Positions 25,628 through 35,790 of a stretch of 64,000 nt of DNA are shown piece by piece. Position 1 is the first letter of the stretch, and the number at the start of each line of letters is the position of its first letter. The DNA lies in contig NZ_JARBFX010000008.1 in NCBI RefSeq assembly GCF_028863665.1, positions 62,001-126,000 on the forward strand. The letters run 5' to 3'. This DNA is from Aquabacter sediminis. GTDB taxonomy: Bacteria > Pseudomonadota > Alphaproteobacteria > Rhizobiales > Xanthobacteraceae. A program made the translations under genes and the position numbers. The notes under the pieces are model-generated. The model was not told where the DNA came from. It was given only the letters and a program-made list of their open reading frames with translations, and did no database searches.

Positions 25628-28609
25628 ATGTCATCCTGGAATCGCCCGCCCGGTCCCCCTGCTTCCGTCTTCTCCCCGTCCGCAAGCAGCGGCGGGTCGA
25701 GCAATCTGGCGCGGTCGCCCTGGATCGAGCCGGAGCAGGTGCCGAGCTGGCTGCGCCCATTCACCCTGGACGCCAACACCCGCTTCACGCGCACGCCCGA
25801 CGTGTTCCTGCGCCGCAAGGGCGAGCCGGCCGCCGCCCCCGCATCGCCCATGGACGAGGCGCCCGCCGCGCCTGCGACCGAAGCGGCGCCCGAGGCCCGC
25901 TCCGAAGCCGCAAGCGCGGAACATCCGGCGGAGAATTGGACGATCCCGGAAACGCCCTATTTCCCAGCGACAGCGCTCTCCGCCGAGCTGGACGATGACG
26001 ACGTGCTGATCGACTGGACCGGCGAAAGCTGGGCCGCGCGTCTGGCAGCCGAGCGTGGTGCACGGCCTGTGGTCGGCCCGGCTTCGATCCAGGCAGGTCC
26101 GCCCGACGCCGCCCCTGCCGCGGACATGGCTCCGGCTCCGAACGAACCGATGGTGCTGCGCCGCCGCCTGGCGGAGGCCTTGGCCGCGGACGGCGTGCGG
26201 GCGGAAGCTCCATCCGCCCCGCCATCTGCCCCGGTGACGGCGCCCGACGCCCTCGCCGCACCTGAGGCGGGCGCTCTTGGAGGGAACGATTCAGCCATGA
26301 GCCCCGCCATTGGGGACATTGGGGTCGCGGAGGTGATCACACCGGCCAACCCGCCGCCGGCGCCCGAGACGGCAGAGGACGTGGCATCCATTGTAGTGGC
26401 GGAAGCGGAGGCGGCCATCTCACCCTCCGATCTTGAGCCCCCGCCGCCACCCGAAGCCGAAGCAGAGACCGTCCAGACCGTGGCCATTTCCGAGGAAGCC
26501 TTGTCCATCGCATCCACCCCTGCCCATCCGATGGACGACCTGCCCGCCACCCTCCGCTCCCTCGCCCATCTGATCGTCCTTCATCCAGTGGTCCCGGCCC
26601 CTGTCTGCGAGCAGGACCTGCGGGCGCCAGAGCCCCAGCCGGCGGCTGAGCCTTCCGCCAGCGAAGAGACGGCCCTCGCGCCGGCACTCTCCTTCTCTGC
26701 GATCCCGGTACCGGCATTGGGCACGCCCGGCGCCTTCACCGCCACCTTTGGCTGGCCGCTCTTCGCCACCGCGTCCCTCGCCACGCCGCAGCCGGAGGAC
26801 ACTGCCGTTCAGGTGGCCGACGCCACCACGGGACCGGATGCCGAGGCCTCCGTCGTCCCCGCACCAGAAAGCGCGCTGAACGCGGCCGAAGAGGCTGGGA
26901 CGGCGCTCGCCGATGCCTGCCTTGAGGCCCCCGCGCCCGAAGCTGTCGCGGCCGAAGCGATCCTGGAGGCGTCCGTCATCGAGACCGATGCGCCGGCGCC
27001 AGCACCCGCCGCCCCGGTCCAGGATACCCTCCCCGTTCCGGCTGAGCCGCCGGCCCTGCCGCTCTCGGTCACGTCCGGCCTGATGCACGAGGGCTATGAG
27101 CTGCCCTCCCTCGACCTCCTGTCCGAGCCGCCCCCGGTGGAGCCGGCGCTGGAACTCTCCGAGGAAGCCCTCGACCGCAATTCCGCCGCCCTCCAGCAGA
27201 CCCTGCGCGACTTCGGCGTGCGGGGCGAGGTGATCGACGCCAATCCCGGCCCTGTGGTGACGCTCTACGAGTTCGAGCCGGCGCCCGGCACCAAGTCGTC
27301 GCGCGTCATCGGCCTGTCCGCCGACATTGCCCGCTCCATGAGCGCGGTCTCCGCCCGCGTCGCGGTGGTGGAAGGGCGCAACGTGATCGGCATCGAGCTC
27401 CCCAACCAACGCCGCGAGACGGTGTGGCTGCGCGAGCTTCTCGCCGCCCACGCCTTCACGGATGCCCGTGCCCGGCTTGGGCTGTGCCTCGGCAAGACCA
27501 TTGGCGGCGAGCCGGTGATCGTGGACCTTGCCCGCATGCCCCATCTGCTGGTGGCCGGCACCACCGGCTCGGGCAAGTCGGTGGCCATCAACACCATGAT
27601 CCTGTCGCTGCTCTACCGGCTCACCCCCGAGCAGTGCCGGCTGATCATGATCGACCCGAAGATGCTGGAGCTCTCGGTCTATGAGGGCATCCCCCACCTC
27701 CTCACCCCCGTGGTCACCGATCCGAAGAAGGCCATCATCGCCCTGCAATGGGCTGTCCGGGAGATGGAGGACCGGTATCGCAAGATGTCGCGCCTGAAGG
27801 TGCGCAACATCGAGGGCTTCAACGCCCGCGTGGCGGAAGCTCGCGCCAAGGGCGAGGTGATTACCTCCGTGGTCCAGACCGGCTTCGACAAGGAGACCGG
27901 CGAGATGACCTACGAGGAGGTCACCATGGACCTCGCCTCGCTGCCTTACATCGTCATCATCGTGGACGAGATGGCCGACCTGATGATGGTGGCCGGCAAG
28001 GACATCGAGGGCGCCATCCAGCGCCTCGCCCAGATGGCCCGCGCCGCCGGCATCCATCTGGTGATGGCCACCCAGCGCCCCTCGGTGGATGTGATCACGG
28101 GCACCATCAAGGCCAATTTCCCCACCCGCATCTCCTTCCAGGTGACCTCCAAGATCGACAGCCGCACCATCCTGGGCGAGATGGGCGCCGAGACGCTGCT
28201 GGGCCAGGGCGACATGCTCTACATGGCCAATGGCGGGCGCATCACCCGCGTGCACGGCCCCTTCGTCTCCGACGCGGAGGTGGAGCACGTGGTGGCGCAC
28301 CTGAAGGCGCAGGGGCGGCCCGAATATCTGGAAGCGGTGACCTCCGACGAGGTGGACGAGGAAGAAGAGGTCGAGGACGTCGCGGTGTTCGACAAGAGCC
28401 CGCTGGCGGAAGATGGTTCCGACCATTACGAGCAGGCCGTGGCCATCGTCATGCGCGACCGCAAGGCGTCCACCTCCTACATCCAGCGCCGTCTCCAGAT
28501 CGGCTACAACAAGGCGGCCAGCCTGATGGAGCGCATGGAGAACGAGGGCATCGTCGGCCCCGCCAACCATGCGGGCAAGCGTGAGATCCTGTCCGGCCGC
28601 CCCTCCTGA
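25628..28609 (+). CDS. ftsK: FtsK/SpoIIIE-type DNA translocase without membrane segments
   Basis: 993 residues. The first ~480 are low-complexity, rich in Ala, Pro and Glu, and contain no hydrophobic transmembrane segment. From about 490 comes the FtsK motor: the alpha domain ([21 protein letters not shown]), Walker A GTTGSGKS at 644-651, Walker B IIVDEMAD near 777-784, the [22 protein letters not shown] block, and a C-terminal winged-helix gamma domain (about 930-993) that reads DNA polarity. Canonical FtsK has four N-terminal membrane helices, so this is either a soluble paralogue like B. subtilis SftA or one lacking its anchor. No clear ribosome site precedes the ATG, and the N-terminal start is therefore less certain. 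Confidence 0.88.
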   Translation: MSSWNRPPGPPASVFSPSASSGGSSNLARSPWIEPEQVPSWLRPFTLDANTRFTRTPDVFLRRKGEPAAAPASPMDEAPAAPATEAAPEARSEAASAEHPAENWTIPETPYFPATALSAELDDDDVLIDWTGESWAARLAAERGARPVVGPASIQAGPPDAAPAADMAPAPNEPMVLRRRLAEALAADGVRAEAPSAPPSAPVTAPDALAAPEAGALGGNDSAMSPAIGDIGVAEVITPANPPPAPETAEDVASIVVAEAEAAISPSDLEPPPPPEAEAETVQTVAISEEALSIASTPAHPMDDLPATLRSLAHLIVLHPVVPAPVCEQDLRAPEPQPAAEPSASEETALAPALSFSAIPVPALGTPGAFTATFGWPLFATASLATPQPEDTAVQVADATTGPDAEASVVPAPESALNAAEEAGTALADACLEAPAPEAVAAEAILEASVIETDAPAPAPAAPVQDTLPVPAEPPALPLSVTSGLMHEGYELPSLDLLSEPPPVEPALELSEEALDRNSAALQQTLRDFGVRGEVIDANPGPVVTLYEFEPAPGTKSSRVIGLSADIARSMSAVSARVAVVEGRNVIGIELPNQRRETVWLRELLAAHAFTDARARLGLCLGKTIGGEPVIVDLARMPHLLVAGTTGSGKSVAINTMILSLLYRLTPEQCRLIMIDPKMLELSVYEGIPHLLTPVVTDPKKAIIALQWAVREMEDRYRKMSRLKVRNIEGFNARVAEARAKGEVITSVVQTGFDKETGEMTYEEVTMDLASLPYIVIIVDEMADLMMVAGKDIEGAIQRLAQMARAAGIHLVMATQRPSVDVITGTIKANFPTRISFQVTSKIDSRTILGEMGAETLLGQGDMLYMANGGRITRVHGPFVSDAEVEHVVAHLKAQGRPEYLEAVTSDEVDEEEEVEDVAVFDKSPLAEDGSDHYEQAVAIVMRDRKASTSYIQRRLQIGYNKAASLMERMENEGIVGPANHAGKREILSGRPS

Positions 28610-28652
28610 CGCCTGAAGCGGAACCGCCCCGGGGGCGGCGCGTTTCCCTCCC

Positions 28653-28678
28653 GTGCCCTTGACGGGGATCAAGGGCAC
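28653..28678 (+). promoter_or_regulatory. FNR/FixK-type box within an extended palindrome
   Basis: GTGCCCTTGA (28653-28662) and TCAAGGGCAC (28669-28678) form a perfect 10-base inverted repeat. Its centre reads TTGACGGGGATCAA (28659-28672), matching TTGAY-N4-RTCAA. It lies about 80 bases upstream of the host-attachment-family gene, a good distance for activation, and 44 bases after the ftsK stop, so a hairpin-terminator reading is the alternative. Confidence 0.55.
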
Positions 28679-28752
28679 GCACGCCTGCCGCGCGCACCAT
28701 CGCCGGCAGGATCATCGCCGCCGGACGCGTCTGGCGATGACGGGAGGGTGTC

Positions 28753-29199
28753 ATGACAAAGATCACCGTGCCTTGGAAGGGCTGGGTTTTCCTGTGCGAC
28801 GGCGCCAAGGCGCTAGTGCTGGAAAATGCGGGAGATGCCGCCCATCTCGACCTGAAGACCATTGACGTGGCCGTGCAACCCGTCCCGCCCACGCGGGCGC
28901 TCGGCACCGACAGGCCGGGCCGTGTCCATGAATCCTCCGGTGTCTCGCGCAGCGCAGTCGCCGAGACCGACCTTCATGCAGAAGCGGAAGCCGACTTCGT
29001 GAAGGAGGCCGTCGACCATCTGGAGAAGGCGGCGGAGAGCCACGGGGTGAAGCACATCGTGGTGGTCGCTCCGCCCCGCGCCCTCGGCATTGTGCGCGAC
29101 CATATGGGGGCAAGCCTCAAGGCACGCGTGCAGGGGGAGGTGGCCAAGGATCTCATGAACCTCCCCGTCGGAGAGATCGAAAAGCATCTGGCGGCCTGA
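28753..29199 (+). CDS. host attachment family protein
   Basis: 148 residues. The start ITVPWKGWVFLCDGAKALVLENAGD, the central QPVPPTRALGTDRPGRVHESSG and the end VVVAPPRALGIVRDHM...KDLMNLPVGEIEKHL match the 'protein required for attachment to host cells' family, related to archaeal/bacterial release-factor-like (baeRF) proteins. The biochemical role is not known. In alphaproteobacteria these genes are often stress- or oxygen-regulated, which agrees with the FNR/FixK-like box upstream. The DUF3775 gene follows 32 bases later. Confidence 0.8.
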   Translation: MTKITVPWKGWVFLCDGAKALVLENAGDAAHLDLKTIDVAVQPVPPTRALGTDRPGRVHESSGVSRSAVAETDLHAEAEADFVKEAVDHLEKAAESHGVKHIVVVAPPRALGIVRDHMGASLKARVQGEVAKDLMNLPVGEIEKHLAA

Positions 29200-29231
29200 T
29201 CCCCACCCCAATCATCGCCCGGAGACCGCAC

Positions 29232-29651
29232 ATGGCCGACGCGCCCGAACTCTCGATCCCGCTGGAAGCGGTCTGCTTCATCATCATCAAGGCGCGGGAA
29301 TTCGACGCCAAGGACGTGGTGACGGATCCCGACGACGGCTCCAACGCCAGTGATGACGGCATGGCGGCGGTGCTGGAGGACCATGGCGACGATCCCACCC
29401 GCGCCGAGATCGTGGGCCATATCCGCGCGCTGAACGAGGACGAGCAGGTGGAGCTCGTGGCGCTCGCCTGGCTCGGCCGGGGCGATGGCACCCTGGCTGA
29501 CTGGGACGACCTCAAGGCGCAGGCGGCGGACGCCCGCAGCGGGCGCACGGCCAGCTATCTGCTGGGCATGCCGCTTCTGGCGGATTACCTGGCGGACGGC
29601 CTGTCCCAGTTCGACCTGTCCTGCCAGGACTTCGAGATGGACCGGCTTTAA
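29232..29651 (+). CDS. DUF3775 domain-containing protein
   Basis: 139 residues, acidic, no signal peptide or membrane segment. The pattern LSIPLEAVCFIIIKAREFDAKD, then LNEDEQVELVALAWLGRGD and ASYLLGMPLLADYLADGLSQF, is that of the DUF3775 family, common in Hyphomicrobiales. No function is known. It has a CGGAG ribosome site and probably shares a transcript with the host-attachment-family gene. A 130-base gap follows before the hydrolase. Confidence 0.8.
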   Translation: MADAPELSIPLEAVCFIIIKAREFDAKDVVTDPDDGSNASDDGMAAVLEDHGDDPTRAEIVGHIRALNEDEQVELVALAWLGRGDGTLADWDDLKAQAADARSGRTASYLLGMPLLADYLADGLSQFDLSCQDFEMDRL

Positions 29652-29782
29652 GGCCGGTCTCGCTGAGGGGACGCCGCCCCCGATTGCCCATTTGCCTCCC
29701 CGCCCACCCCGTGACTAGATGGCGCCAAAGAGCATGGCCGCCTTGAATTCGGCGCTGTAGGGACGAGACCGGGGGCAATGGT

Positions 29783-31240
29783 ATGGGGTTCGTGTTCAGG
29801 CAGGTGCGGCGCCTGCTGGTCCTGCTTGTCGTCCTCACCGCCTTGGCCCTGGTCGGCCGTGGCTTCCTGGCACGCATGGAGCCGCCGCTCGAGGCCTGGC
29901 ACACGTTTGCCCCCACCGAACTCACCCGCGAGGAGCTCGGCAAGGCTGACTGGCCGGCCTACCTCGCCCGCGAAGCCAAGCTCATGGAGGAGATCCGCAC
30001 CCACGTGGCGGATCAACTCTCCCCGGCCGCCCGCGTGCCCGGCAATCGCTATTTCGCGGACAGTCCGATCTATCCGCCCCATTTTGCCCAGGATTGGAAC
30101 CGCTCCTTCGTCATCGAGCCTCAAGGCCCGGTGAAGGGCGTGGCCGTGTTTCTCCACGGCCTGACCGATTCGCCCTATAGCTTGCGCCATTTCGCGAACC
30201 TGTATGCCCAGCGGGGCTTCGTCGCCCTCGGCATCCGCCTGCCCGCCCATGGCACCACTCCCGCCGCGCTGAAGAGCGCCGAGTGGGAAGACTTCATGGC
30301 TGCCACGCGCCTTGTCATGCGCGAGGCGAAGCGTCGGGCGGGCGGCACGTTGCCTGTGCATGTGGCCGGCTATTCCAATGGGGCGGCGCTCGCGCTCATG
30401 TATGCGCTCGATGCCCTCGACGATCCGACGCTGGTCAAGCCGGCCCGGCTGGTGCTGGTCTCGCCCATGGTGGGGGTCACGCCCTATGCGCGCTTCGCGC
30501 CGCTTGCGGGATGGCCTGCCGTCCTGCCCTTCTTCGCCCAGTCGGCCTGGCTCTCCATCCTGCCGGAGTTCAATCCGTTCAAGTACAATTCCTTCCCGGT
30601 CAATGGCGGCTACCAGTCCTGGCGCCTGACGCAGGCTCTGCGCGACAATATCGCCCGCCACCTGAAGTCCGGCCGCCTGGAGGGCCTGCCGCCCGTCCTC
30701 ACCTTCCAGTCCCTGCTTGACCATACGGTGGTGGCCCAGGACATGGTCGACGGCCTTTACGGACACCTGCCTGACAATGGCAGCGAGCTGGTGCTGTTCG
30801 ATGTGAACCGTCTGGCACAGCTCAATAATTTCCTGAGCATCATTGCCCTCGACGCGGCAGAAGCCCTGCTGCCGCCGGGGCCGCGCCCCTATCGCACCAC
30901 CATCATCACCAACAGTGCGCCGGACACGCTGACCGCCTCCGCCCGCATCACCGAGGCAGGACAGACCACGGCCCGCGAGGCGCCTCTGGGGCTCGCCTTT
31001 CCGCCGGAGGTCTATTCGCTCTCGCACATCGCGGTGCCCTTCCCGCTCCAGGACGGACTCTATGGCCTCCAGCCGGAGCCGGGCGATAATTTCGGCATCT
31101 CGCTCGGCACCGCCGCCGGGCGTGGGGAATTCAGTGCGCTGACCATCCCCCTCATCATGGTGATGCGCATGTCGTCCAACCCCTTCTTCCCCTACGTGCT
31201 CCAGAAGGTGGGGGAGGGGCTGCCGTCGGCGCAGCCTTAA
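29783..31240 (+). CDS. membrane-anchored alpha/beta hydrolase
   Basis: 485 residues. A single N-terminal hydrophobic helix (about 9-28) should anchor or export it. The alpha/beta-hydrolase core shows [17 protein letters not shown] (oxyanion region, 123-139), the nucleophile elbow GYSNG with Ser198, and a likely catalytic histidine in [10 protein letters not shown]. The substrate is unknown; esterase or lipase activity is plausible. Its TAA stop overlaps, in a TTAA palindrome, the stop of nikO on the other strand. Confidence 0.82.
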   Translation: MGFVFRQVRRLLVLLVVLTALALVGRGFLARMEPPLEAWHTFAPTELTREELGKADWPAYLAREAKLMEEIRTHVADQLSPAARVPGNRYFADSPIYPPHFAQDWNRSFVIEPQGPVKGVAVFLHGLTDSPYSLRHFANLYAQRGFVALGIRLPAHGTTPAALKSAEWEDFMAATRLVMREAKRRAGGTLPVHVAGYSNGAALALMYALDALDDPTLVKPARLVLVSPMVGVTPYARFAPLAGWPAVLPFFAQSAWLSILPEFNPFKYNSFPVNGGYQSWRLTQALRDNIARHLKSGRLEGLPPVLTFQSLLDHTVVAQDMVDGLYGHLPDNGSELVLFDVNRLAQLNNFLSIIALDAAEALLPPGPRPYRTTIITNSAPDTLTASARITEAGQTTAREAPLGLAFPPEVYSLSHIAVPFPLQDGLYGLQPEPGDNFGISLGTAAGRGEFSALTIPLIMVMRMSSNPFFPYVLQKVGEGLPSAQP

Positions 31241-31980
31241 GGGGCCTCGACGGATGCGCCATGGCTGTGGCCGGCATCGAGGCCGTGAATGTGAAAATCC
31301 TCCCGCGTCACCGCGTGGCGATGGATGAGCGCCTCCGAAAGCTGGCCCGACTTGAGCGCCACGGCGCGGGTGGCGAGGCGCTCCAGGACCGAGCGATCGT
31401 GGGAGACCAGGATCATCGCCGTGTCGAGGCCCGAGAGCACCTCCAGCATGCGGGAATGGTTGACCTCGTCCAGGGCATTGGTGGGCTCGTCCAGCAGCAG
31501 AACCTGCGGGCGCATGGCCAGCACGGCGGCCAGCGATACAAGGCGCTTTTCACCTCCCGACAGACGGTGCGTGACCCGGTCCGCGAGATGCAGGAGGCCC
31601 AGCCGGTCCAGGCAGGCGCGGGCTTCCGCCACGGCCTCCGCGCGACCGAGGCCCAGATTGAGCGGGCCGAAGGCCACGTCGTCGAGCACGGTGGGGCAGA
31701 AGAGCTGGTCGTCCGGGTCCTGGAACAGGAAGGCGGCGCGCGCGCGCACCTCGCGAAAATCCTTCTCCACCCGCCGCTCGCGGCCGAAGGCGTGGATGCG
31801 TCCGGAAACGGGTCGCTCCAGGCCCACCAGCGTGCGCAGCAAGGTGGTCTTTCCCGCTCCGTTCGGCCCCACGAGCGCCAGCCTCTCCCCCGCATGCAGC
31901 GCAAGGTCGACGGCATTGAGGACGCTCACCTCGCCCCGGCGCACCGTCACCTGCTCCAGCATCAGCAGCGGGGCGTTCAT
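31237..31980 (-). CDS. nikO: nickel ECF transporter ATP-binding protein NikO (CbiO family)
   Basis: 247 residues. Walker [10 protein letters not shown] at 38-46, signature [16 protein letters not shown], Walker B VLLLDEPT. The Q-loop context FQDPDDQLF is diagnostic of CbiO/NikO-type ECF ATPases. The C-terminal tail is His-rich ([22 protein letters not shown]), compatible with metal handling. The ATG overlaps the NikQ stop by four bases. It is the last gene of the nikKMLQO cluster and converges with the hydrolase gene. Confidence 0.9.
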   Translation of the reverse strand: MNAPLLMLEQVTVRRGEVSVLNAVDLALHAGERLALVGPNGAGKTTLLRTLVGLERPVSGRIHAFGRERRVEKDFREVRARAAFLFQDPDDQLFCPTVLDDVAFGPLNLGLGRAEAVAEARACLDRLGLLHLADRVTHRLSGGEKRLVSLAAVLAMRPQVLLLDEPTNALDEVNHSRMLEVLSGLDTAMILVSHDRSVLERLATRAVALKSGQLSEALIHRHAVTREDFHIHGLDAGHSHGASVEAP

Positions 31981-32735
31981 GACAGGTACTCCAAAGCGAG
32001 GAACCCGGCGAGGACCACACCTAGGACGAGCCCGAACATCAAGTCGGCCGCCTGGAAGGACAGGGTCGCCAGCCGCGCCGGGAAGCGGCCGGCGAAGCCC
32101 CGGCAGCGCATGGCTTCGTGCACCCGCTCGGCCCGCTCCAACGCCCGGACCAGAATCATCCCGCACAATTGGCCGAGGCTGCGCCAGGTGTGAAGGCTGG
32201 TGCGCGGAACGAAGGCGCGCGCCCGCATGGCATCGCGCAATCGTCCGGTTTCCTCGCGGATGAGCGAGACATAGCGCACCATCATCAGGAAGAGATGCAC
32301 GAGCGGTTCGGGCACACCAAGGCGCGCCGCCGCCTGCCCCACGCGCACCGGCTCCAGGGTGCCGATGAGCGCGAAGACGCAGGCCGCGCAGGCATTCACC
32401 TTCACCACGATCAGGACGGCGCGGGACAGGCCTTCCTGGCTCGCGGCAAATCCGCCCAGCTCCAGCACGGGAGCCCCGGGCGTGGTGAAGGGCAGCAGCA
32501 CCAGCAGAACCAGCATGAAGCCTTCCATATGGGCGAGGCGCCGCGCGAGCGCAGATGGCCCAAGCCCGCTGGCGAGCGCCAGCCCCAGCGCCGCCAGCAG
32601 AGCGGCAGCGGCGAGTGTGATCTGGTGCAAGGATATGATGGCCAGGACACAGGCGAAGGCGGAAAGAAGGCGGGTGCGCGGATCGAGGTCCGGCAGGACC
32701 GAGGGCGCGGCCCCATCCGGCCCGGCAAGGCTCAC
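31977..32735 (-). CDS. nikQ: nickel ECF transporter transmembrane protein NikQ (CbiQ family)
   Basis: 252 residues, several hydrophobic segments. The coupling-helix motif region reads [11 protein letters not shown], and [15 protein letters not shown] is the second Ala-Arg-Gly type signature of energy-coupling T components. The GTG at 32735 overlaps the NikL stop (GTGA) and has GGGAGCGGG upstream; a GTG 12 codons earlier is possible. It links the NikM substrate component to the NikO ATPase. Confidence 0.88.
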   Translation of the reverse strand: MSLAGPDGAAPSVLPDLDPRTRLLSAFACVLAIISLHQITLAAAALLAALGLALASGLGPSALARRLAHMEGFMLVLLVLLPFTTPGAPVLELGGFAASQEGLSRAVLIVVKVNACAACVFALIGTLEPVRVGQAAARLGVPEPLVHLFLMMVRYVSLIREETGRLRDAMRARAFVPRTSLHTWRSLGQLCGMILVRALERAERVHEAMRCRGFAGRFPARLATLSFQAADLMFGLVLGVVLAGFLALEYLS

Positions 32736-33382
32736 TTGCCCGCTCCCGTGCGCCGCCGGGCGGACACCCACAAGGCGGTGCCGGCCAACCCCACGATCAT
32801 GCCGATGCCGCCCATCACATCGTTGAACCGGACGCGGCCTTCGGCCGCCTCATAGGCTTCCAGCAGCGGGCGGATCTGGCGGGCGACCGCACGATCCGCC
32901 GCCGCATCCACCAGTCCCGCCAGGACGGTAGGGTCGGGCAGGCAGGCGGGCGAGGACGGCGACGAGGGTGCAGGCGCCGAAGCTGTCGTCCCCGCGACCT
33001 CCTCCGGCGCTGAGGCGGCTGTATCCCGCCCGTCTGGCGCAGGCTGTGCCGGGCCAAAGCGATCGGCCGCCAGCAGCACCTCCGCCATGTGGCCATCGCC
33101 CGCATTCACCACCACCTCCACCGGCTGCGGGGTGGGTGGCCGATAGGAGAAGCCGCCCTCCGCATCGGTGACGGCCGCGGCCAGGTCCGCGCCGCCCGGC
33201 GTCCGGAAGATCACTTGCGCCCCCTGGGGTCGCCCGCCGCCGATGAAGAAGGCATAGCCGGTGACGGTGCCGCCCTCCACCGTGGCGAACACTTTCAGGC
33301 GATGGGCGGCGGCCGGTCCGCTCCACAGCGCCATCAGCGCGAAGGCGCAAAGGAGGGCGCGAAAGGGAACCGAGGCGCTCAC
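32732..33382 (-). CDS. nikL: NikL-type auxiliary component of the nickel ECF transporter
   Basis: 216 residues: signal sequence ([13 protein letters not shown], mature N-terminus beginning with His), a small beta domain ([22 protein letters not shown]...EGGFSYRPP), a Ser/Ala/Pro-rich linker, and one C-terminal membrane helix ([16 protein letters not shown]). This layout fits NikL/CbiL-type extracytoplasmic partners that assist NikM. It overlaps nikM and nikQ by four bases each. Confidence 0.82.
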   Translation of the reverse strand: MSASVPFRALLCAFALMALWSGPAAAHRLKVFATVEGGTVTGYAFFIGGGRPQGAQVIFRTPGGADLAAAVTDAEGGFSYRPPTPQPVEVVVNAGDGHMAEVLLAADRFGPAQPAPDGRDTAASAPEEVAGTTASAPAPSSPSSPACLPDPTVLAGLVDAAADRAVARQIRPLLEAYEAAEGRVRFNDVMGGIGMIVGLAGTALWVSARRRTGAGK

Positions 33383-34056
33383 TTCACATCCCCGCCCGGC
33401 GCAAGAACGCCGCCGACCGCGGCATCCGCCGTCGGCGCGGCCTGCTCCTGGCGGGTGGCGGCGAACACCTCCGGTTTCACGGTTTTCAGGAAGGCCACGG
33501 CAAATCCCGTCACGGCGGCCTCGCCCAGCATGAGCGGGACATAGGTGAGGAGAATGATGCGCGCCGAAGGCACGAACTCGGAGCCGGAGAGGACCAGGGA
33601 CAGGGCGACGAGGCCGGCGGTGCCCGCCACCGCACCGGCGGCGCAGGCGCCACCAATCACCCCAGCAAGGCCCGGCCGCGCCCGGCGCACGGTAGGACGC
33701 AGCAGGAGGCCCAGAAGAATGCCGGGACCGGCAATGTTCACGGCATTGACACCCAGCGTGGTGAGCCCCCCAAAGCCGAACAGCACCGCCTGAAGCAGGA
33801 GCCCGGCCACCACCGCCGGCAGGGCGGCCCAGCCGATCATCAGCCCCATGAGCCCGGACAGCAGGAGATGGACGCTGGACGGCCCCACCGGCACCGCCAC
33901 CAGCGAGACGCAGAAGAAGGCAGCGGAGAGCAGCGCCACCTTGGGAATGTCCTCCTCCCGCAGCCCTCGCAGCGCCACTGCGAGCCCAGCGACGGCCAGC
34001 ACGCCGCCGCCCGCAAGCACGGGAAGCGACAGGACGCCGTCCGGGATATGGGCCAT
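33379..34056 (-). CDS. nikM: nickel ECF transporter substrate component NikM (CbiM family)
   Basis: 225 residues with about six hydrophobic segments. It begins MAHIPDGVLSLP; the N-terminal Met-Ala-His places His3 in the metal site, as in NikM/CbiM proteins. The conserved VGPSSVHLLLSGLMGLMIGW block supplies further ligands. Its position between NikK and NikL and the NikR-type operator upstream of the cluster favour nickel rather than cobalt. Confidence 0.9.
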   Translation of the reverse strand: MAHIPDGVLSLPVLAGGGVLAVAGLAVALRGLREEDIPKVALLSAAFFCVSLVAVPVGPSSVHLLLSGLMGLMIGWAALPAVVAGLLLQAVLFGFGGLTTLGVNAVNIAGPGILLGLLLRPTVRRARPGLAGVIGGACAAGAVAGTAGLVALSLVLSGSEFVPSARIILLTYVPLMLGEAAVTGFAVAFLKTVKPEVFAATRQEQAAPTADAAVGGVLAPGGDVK

Positions 34057-34065
34057 GGCGCGCGC

Positions 34066-34881
34066 CTATTTGGAGGAGGCGGAAGCAGGAGCCTCCGCCT
34101 TGCCGGACGCTGCCTCGGAGGCCTTCATATCAGTGGCCTTGACCCAGATGAGCCCGCCCAATTCCACCTTGGCCGGCTTGCCATCCGGGCCCTTCATGGG
34201 CTTGTCGCCATCCACCAGGGCGGCAAAGCCCCACCAGCCGGCGCGCGGCATGGCATAGGAGAAGACGCCGTTCTGGTCGGCCTTGATCACCTGCGTGATG
34301 AAGGCCTCGTTGGGCGCCTTGATCGCGCCGTCATTGACATATTCCACCTCGATCTCGGCGAAAGGCACGGGCTTGCCGTCCTTGCGCACGAGGCCGCGGA
34401 AGAGATTGCCGGTCCAAAGCCCGGTGGGCCGAACCAGGGGCTCGATCTCAACCGGCAGGCCGACCTTGGCGTCCCAGCCCTCGCCGGAGGCGAAGCCGTC
34501 CACGAACACCTTGGCATAGTGGATGATGTACTTGTTCTCCGCCGGCTCCCAATAAGGCTGGGGCTCCACGAAGAAGAGCACGCCCCCGGGCGCCTTGAGG
34601 TCATAGGCCAGCCGCCAGGCCTGCTTGCCGTTCACCGTCTCGCTGGCGATCTTCGGCAAGAGGTCGGTGACGCCGGCGGTGGTCTTCACGCCCACCCGCT
34701 TCGGGCGGGCCATGTCCATGGCCGGGCCGCCTTCCATGGGATGGGTGAAGACCAGGTCCACGGTCACGGGGCCACCATCGGGCAGCACGTCGGCGGAAGG
34801 CAGGATTTCCTGGAAATGAGCGAGGGCCGCCCCGCTCCCCAGACAGAGCGCCATTGCCGCGCCAAGCATCCGCCGAGCCAT
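34066..34881 (-). CDS. nikK: NikK-type periplasmic protein (DUF4198) of the nickel importer
   Basis: 271 residues from the ATG at 34881: signal peptide MARRMLGAAMALCLGSGAALA, mature chain beginning HFQEILPS, then a DUF4198 beta-sandwich. DUF4198 proteins accompany NikMLQO systems and are proposed to bind nickel outside the membrane; the mature N-terminal His fits. Earlier in-frame ATGs at 34905, 34923 and 34926 fall inside a NikR-type operator and would spoil the signal peptide. First gene of the cluster. Confidence 0.85.
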   Translation of the reverse strand: MARRMLGAAMALCLGSGAALAHFQEILPSADVLPDGGPVTVDLVFTHPMEGGPAMDMARPKRVGVKTTAGVTDLLPKIASETVNGKQAWRLAYDLKAPGGVLFFVEPQPYWEPAENKYIIHYAKVFVDGFASGEGWDAKVGLPVEIEPLVRPTGLWTGNLFRGLVRKDGKPVPFAEIEVEYVNDGAIKAPNEAFITQVIKADQNGVFSYAMPRAGWWGFAALVDGDKPMKGPDGKPAKVELGGLIWVKATDMKASEAASGKAEAPASASSK

Positions 34882-34895
34882 CCCCACCCCCAGAC

Positions 34896-34925
34896 TGATG
34901 ATCATACGTTTTTGTAAAATCATCA
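34896..34925 (-). promoter_or_regulatory. NikR-type operator upstream of nikK
   Basis: TGATGAT (34896-34902) and ATCATCA (34919-34925) form a 7-base inverted repeat separated by exactly 16 bases, the spacing of the known E. coli NikR site GTATGA-N16-TCATAC. ATCATAC also occurs twice as a direct repeat (34901-34907, 34922-34928). It ends 15 bases before the chosen nikK start, and nikR is present at 60019. Confidence 0.7.
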
Positions 34926-34946
34926 TACTGACGGCGCAAGGGGACC

Positions 34947-34970
34947 GGCGGCACTTTTCGCGCTGCCGCC
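34947..34970 (-). terminator. hairpin between aldolase operon and nik promoter
   Basis: GGCGGCA (34947-34953) pairs with TGCCGCC (34964-34970), 7-base stem, 10-base loop, located just after the minus-strand class II aldolase stop. No T-run follows, so termination is only plausible. Confidence 0.35.
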
Positions 34971-34983
34971 CGATGTCACCCCA

Positions 34984-35790
34984 TCAGGTGCGGTAGTCGG
35001 GCTCCTCGCGATCCAGGGTGCGCTTCATGCTGGCGAGGTGAAGGCGCGCGGATTCGGGATCGCCCTCCCGCATCTGGCGGGCGGCGGCGGCGGCGATTTC
35101 CGGCTTCACCGGAATGACCGGCCGGCCGGTGCCCAGCGCCAGGCACTGCACCTCGCAGGCCCGCTCCAGATAATAGAGATCGTCCCACGCCTCTGCGATG
35201 TTGGGGCCCAGCACCATCACGCCGTGATGCTTCATGAAGACGATGTCCGCGTCTCCCACCGACGCGGCGATGCGGTCGCCTTCGGTGGCGTCGAGCGCAA
35301 GGCCGTTATAGTCCTCGTCCACCACCACGCGGCCGTAGAATTTCAGCGCCGTCTGGCCAGCATAGATGAGGGGATCGCCGGCGGTCATGCTGAGCGCGGT
35401 GGCGTAGGGCATGTGGGTGTGGAAGGCGACCTTGGCGCGCGGCACGTTCTTGTGCAGGCGGGCATGGATGTAGAAGGCGGTCGCCTCCGGCACGCCATCC
35501 CCGGACAGCACATTGCCGTGGAAGTCGCACACCAGGAGGTGCGAGGCCTTCAGTTCCGCAAAGGCATAGCCATAGGGATTGACCAGGAACAGGTCATCAT
35601 AGCCGGGAACGACGGCGGAGAAATGGTTGCAGATGCCCTCGTGCATGCCAAGGCGGGCGGCGAAGCGGAAGCAGGCCGCCAGTTCCACCCGAGCGTTCCA
35701 GACGATTTCGCTGTCGAGGTCCGGGCGATTGGGCATCACCGCCGGGGCAGCTTCCGGGGCGAGCGCGTCCTTGTTCAATGCGTGTGCCAT
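34984..35790 (-). CDS. class II aldolase/adducin family protein
   Basis: 268 residues. Metal-site motifs of the family are present: HTH at 124-126 (FHTHMPYATAL), a further His pair near 188-189 (MKHHGVMVLG) and Glu102 in GVPEATAFYIHA. Members include fuculose-phosphate-type aldolases and decarboxylases, but many have unassigned substrates. Its ATG directly abuts the stop of the TetR gene (TGAATG), so they are co-transcribed with the hydantoinase genes upstream. A role in breaking down a hydroxylated acid from the hydantoinase pathway is inferred only. Confidence 0.85.
   Translation of the reverse strand: MAHALNKDALAPEAAPAVMPNRPDLDSEIVWNARVELAACFRFAARLGMHEGICNHFSAVVPGYDDLFLVNPYGYAFAELKASHLLVCDFHGNVLSGDGVPEATAFYIHARLHKNVPRAKVAFHTHMPYATALSMTAGDPLIYAGQTALKFYGRVVVDEDYNGLALDATEGDRIAASVGDADIVFMKHHGVMVLGPNIAEAWDDLYYLERACEVQCLALGTGRPVIPVKPEIAAAAARQMREGDPESARLHLASMKRTLDREEPDYRT

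Noticed and set aside
26420-28678. A 752-codon minus-strand frame opposite ftsK
   Set aside because: No recognisable motif; overlaps a clear FtsK motor on the other strand.
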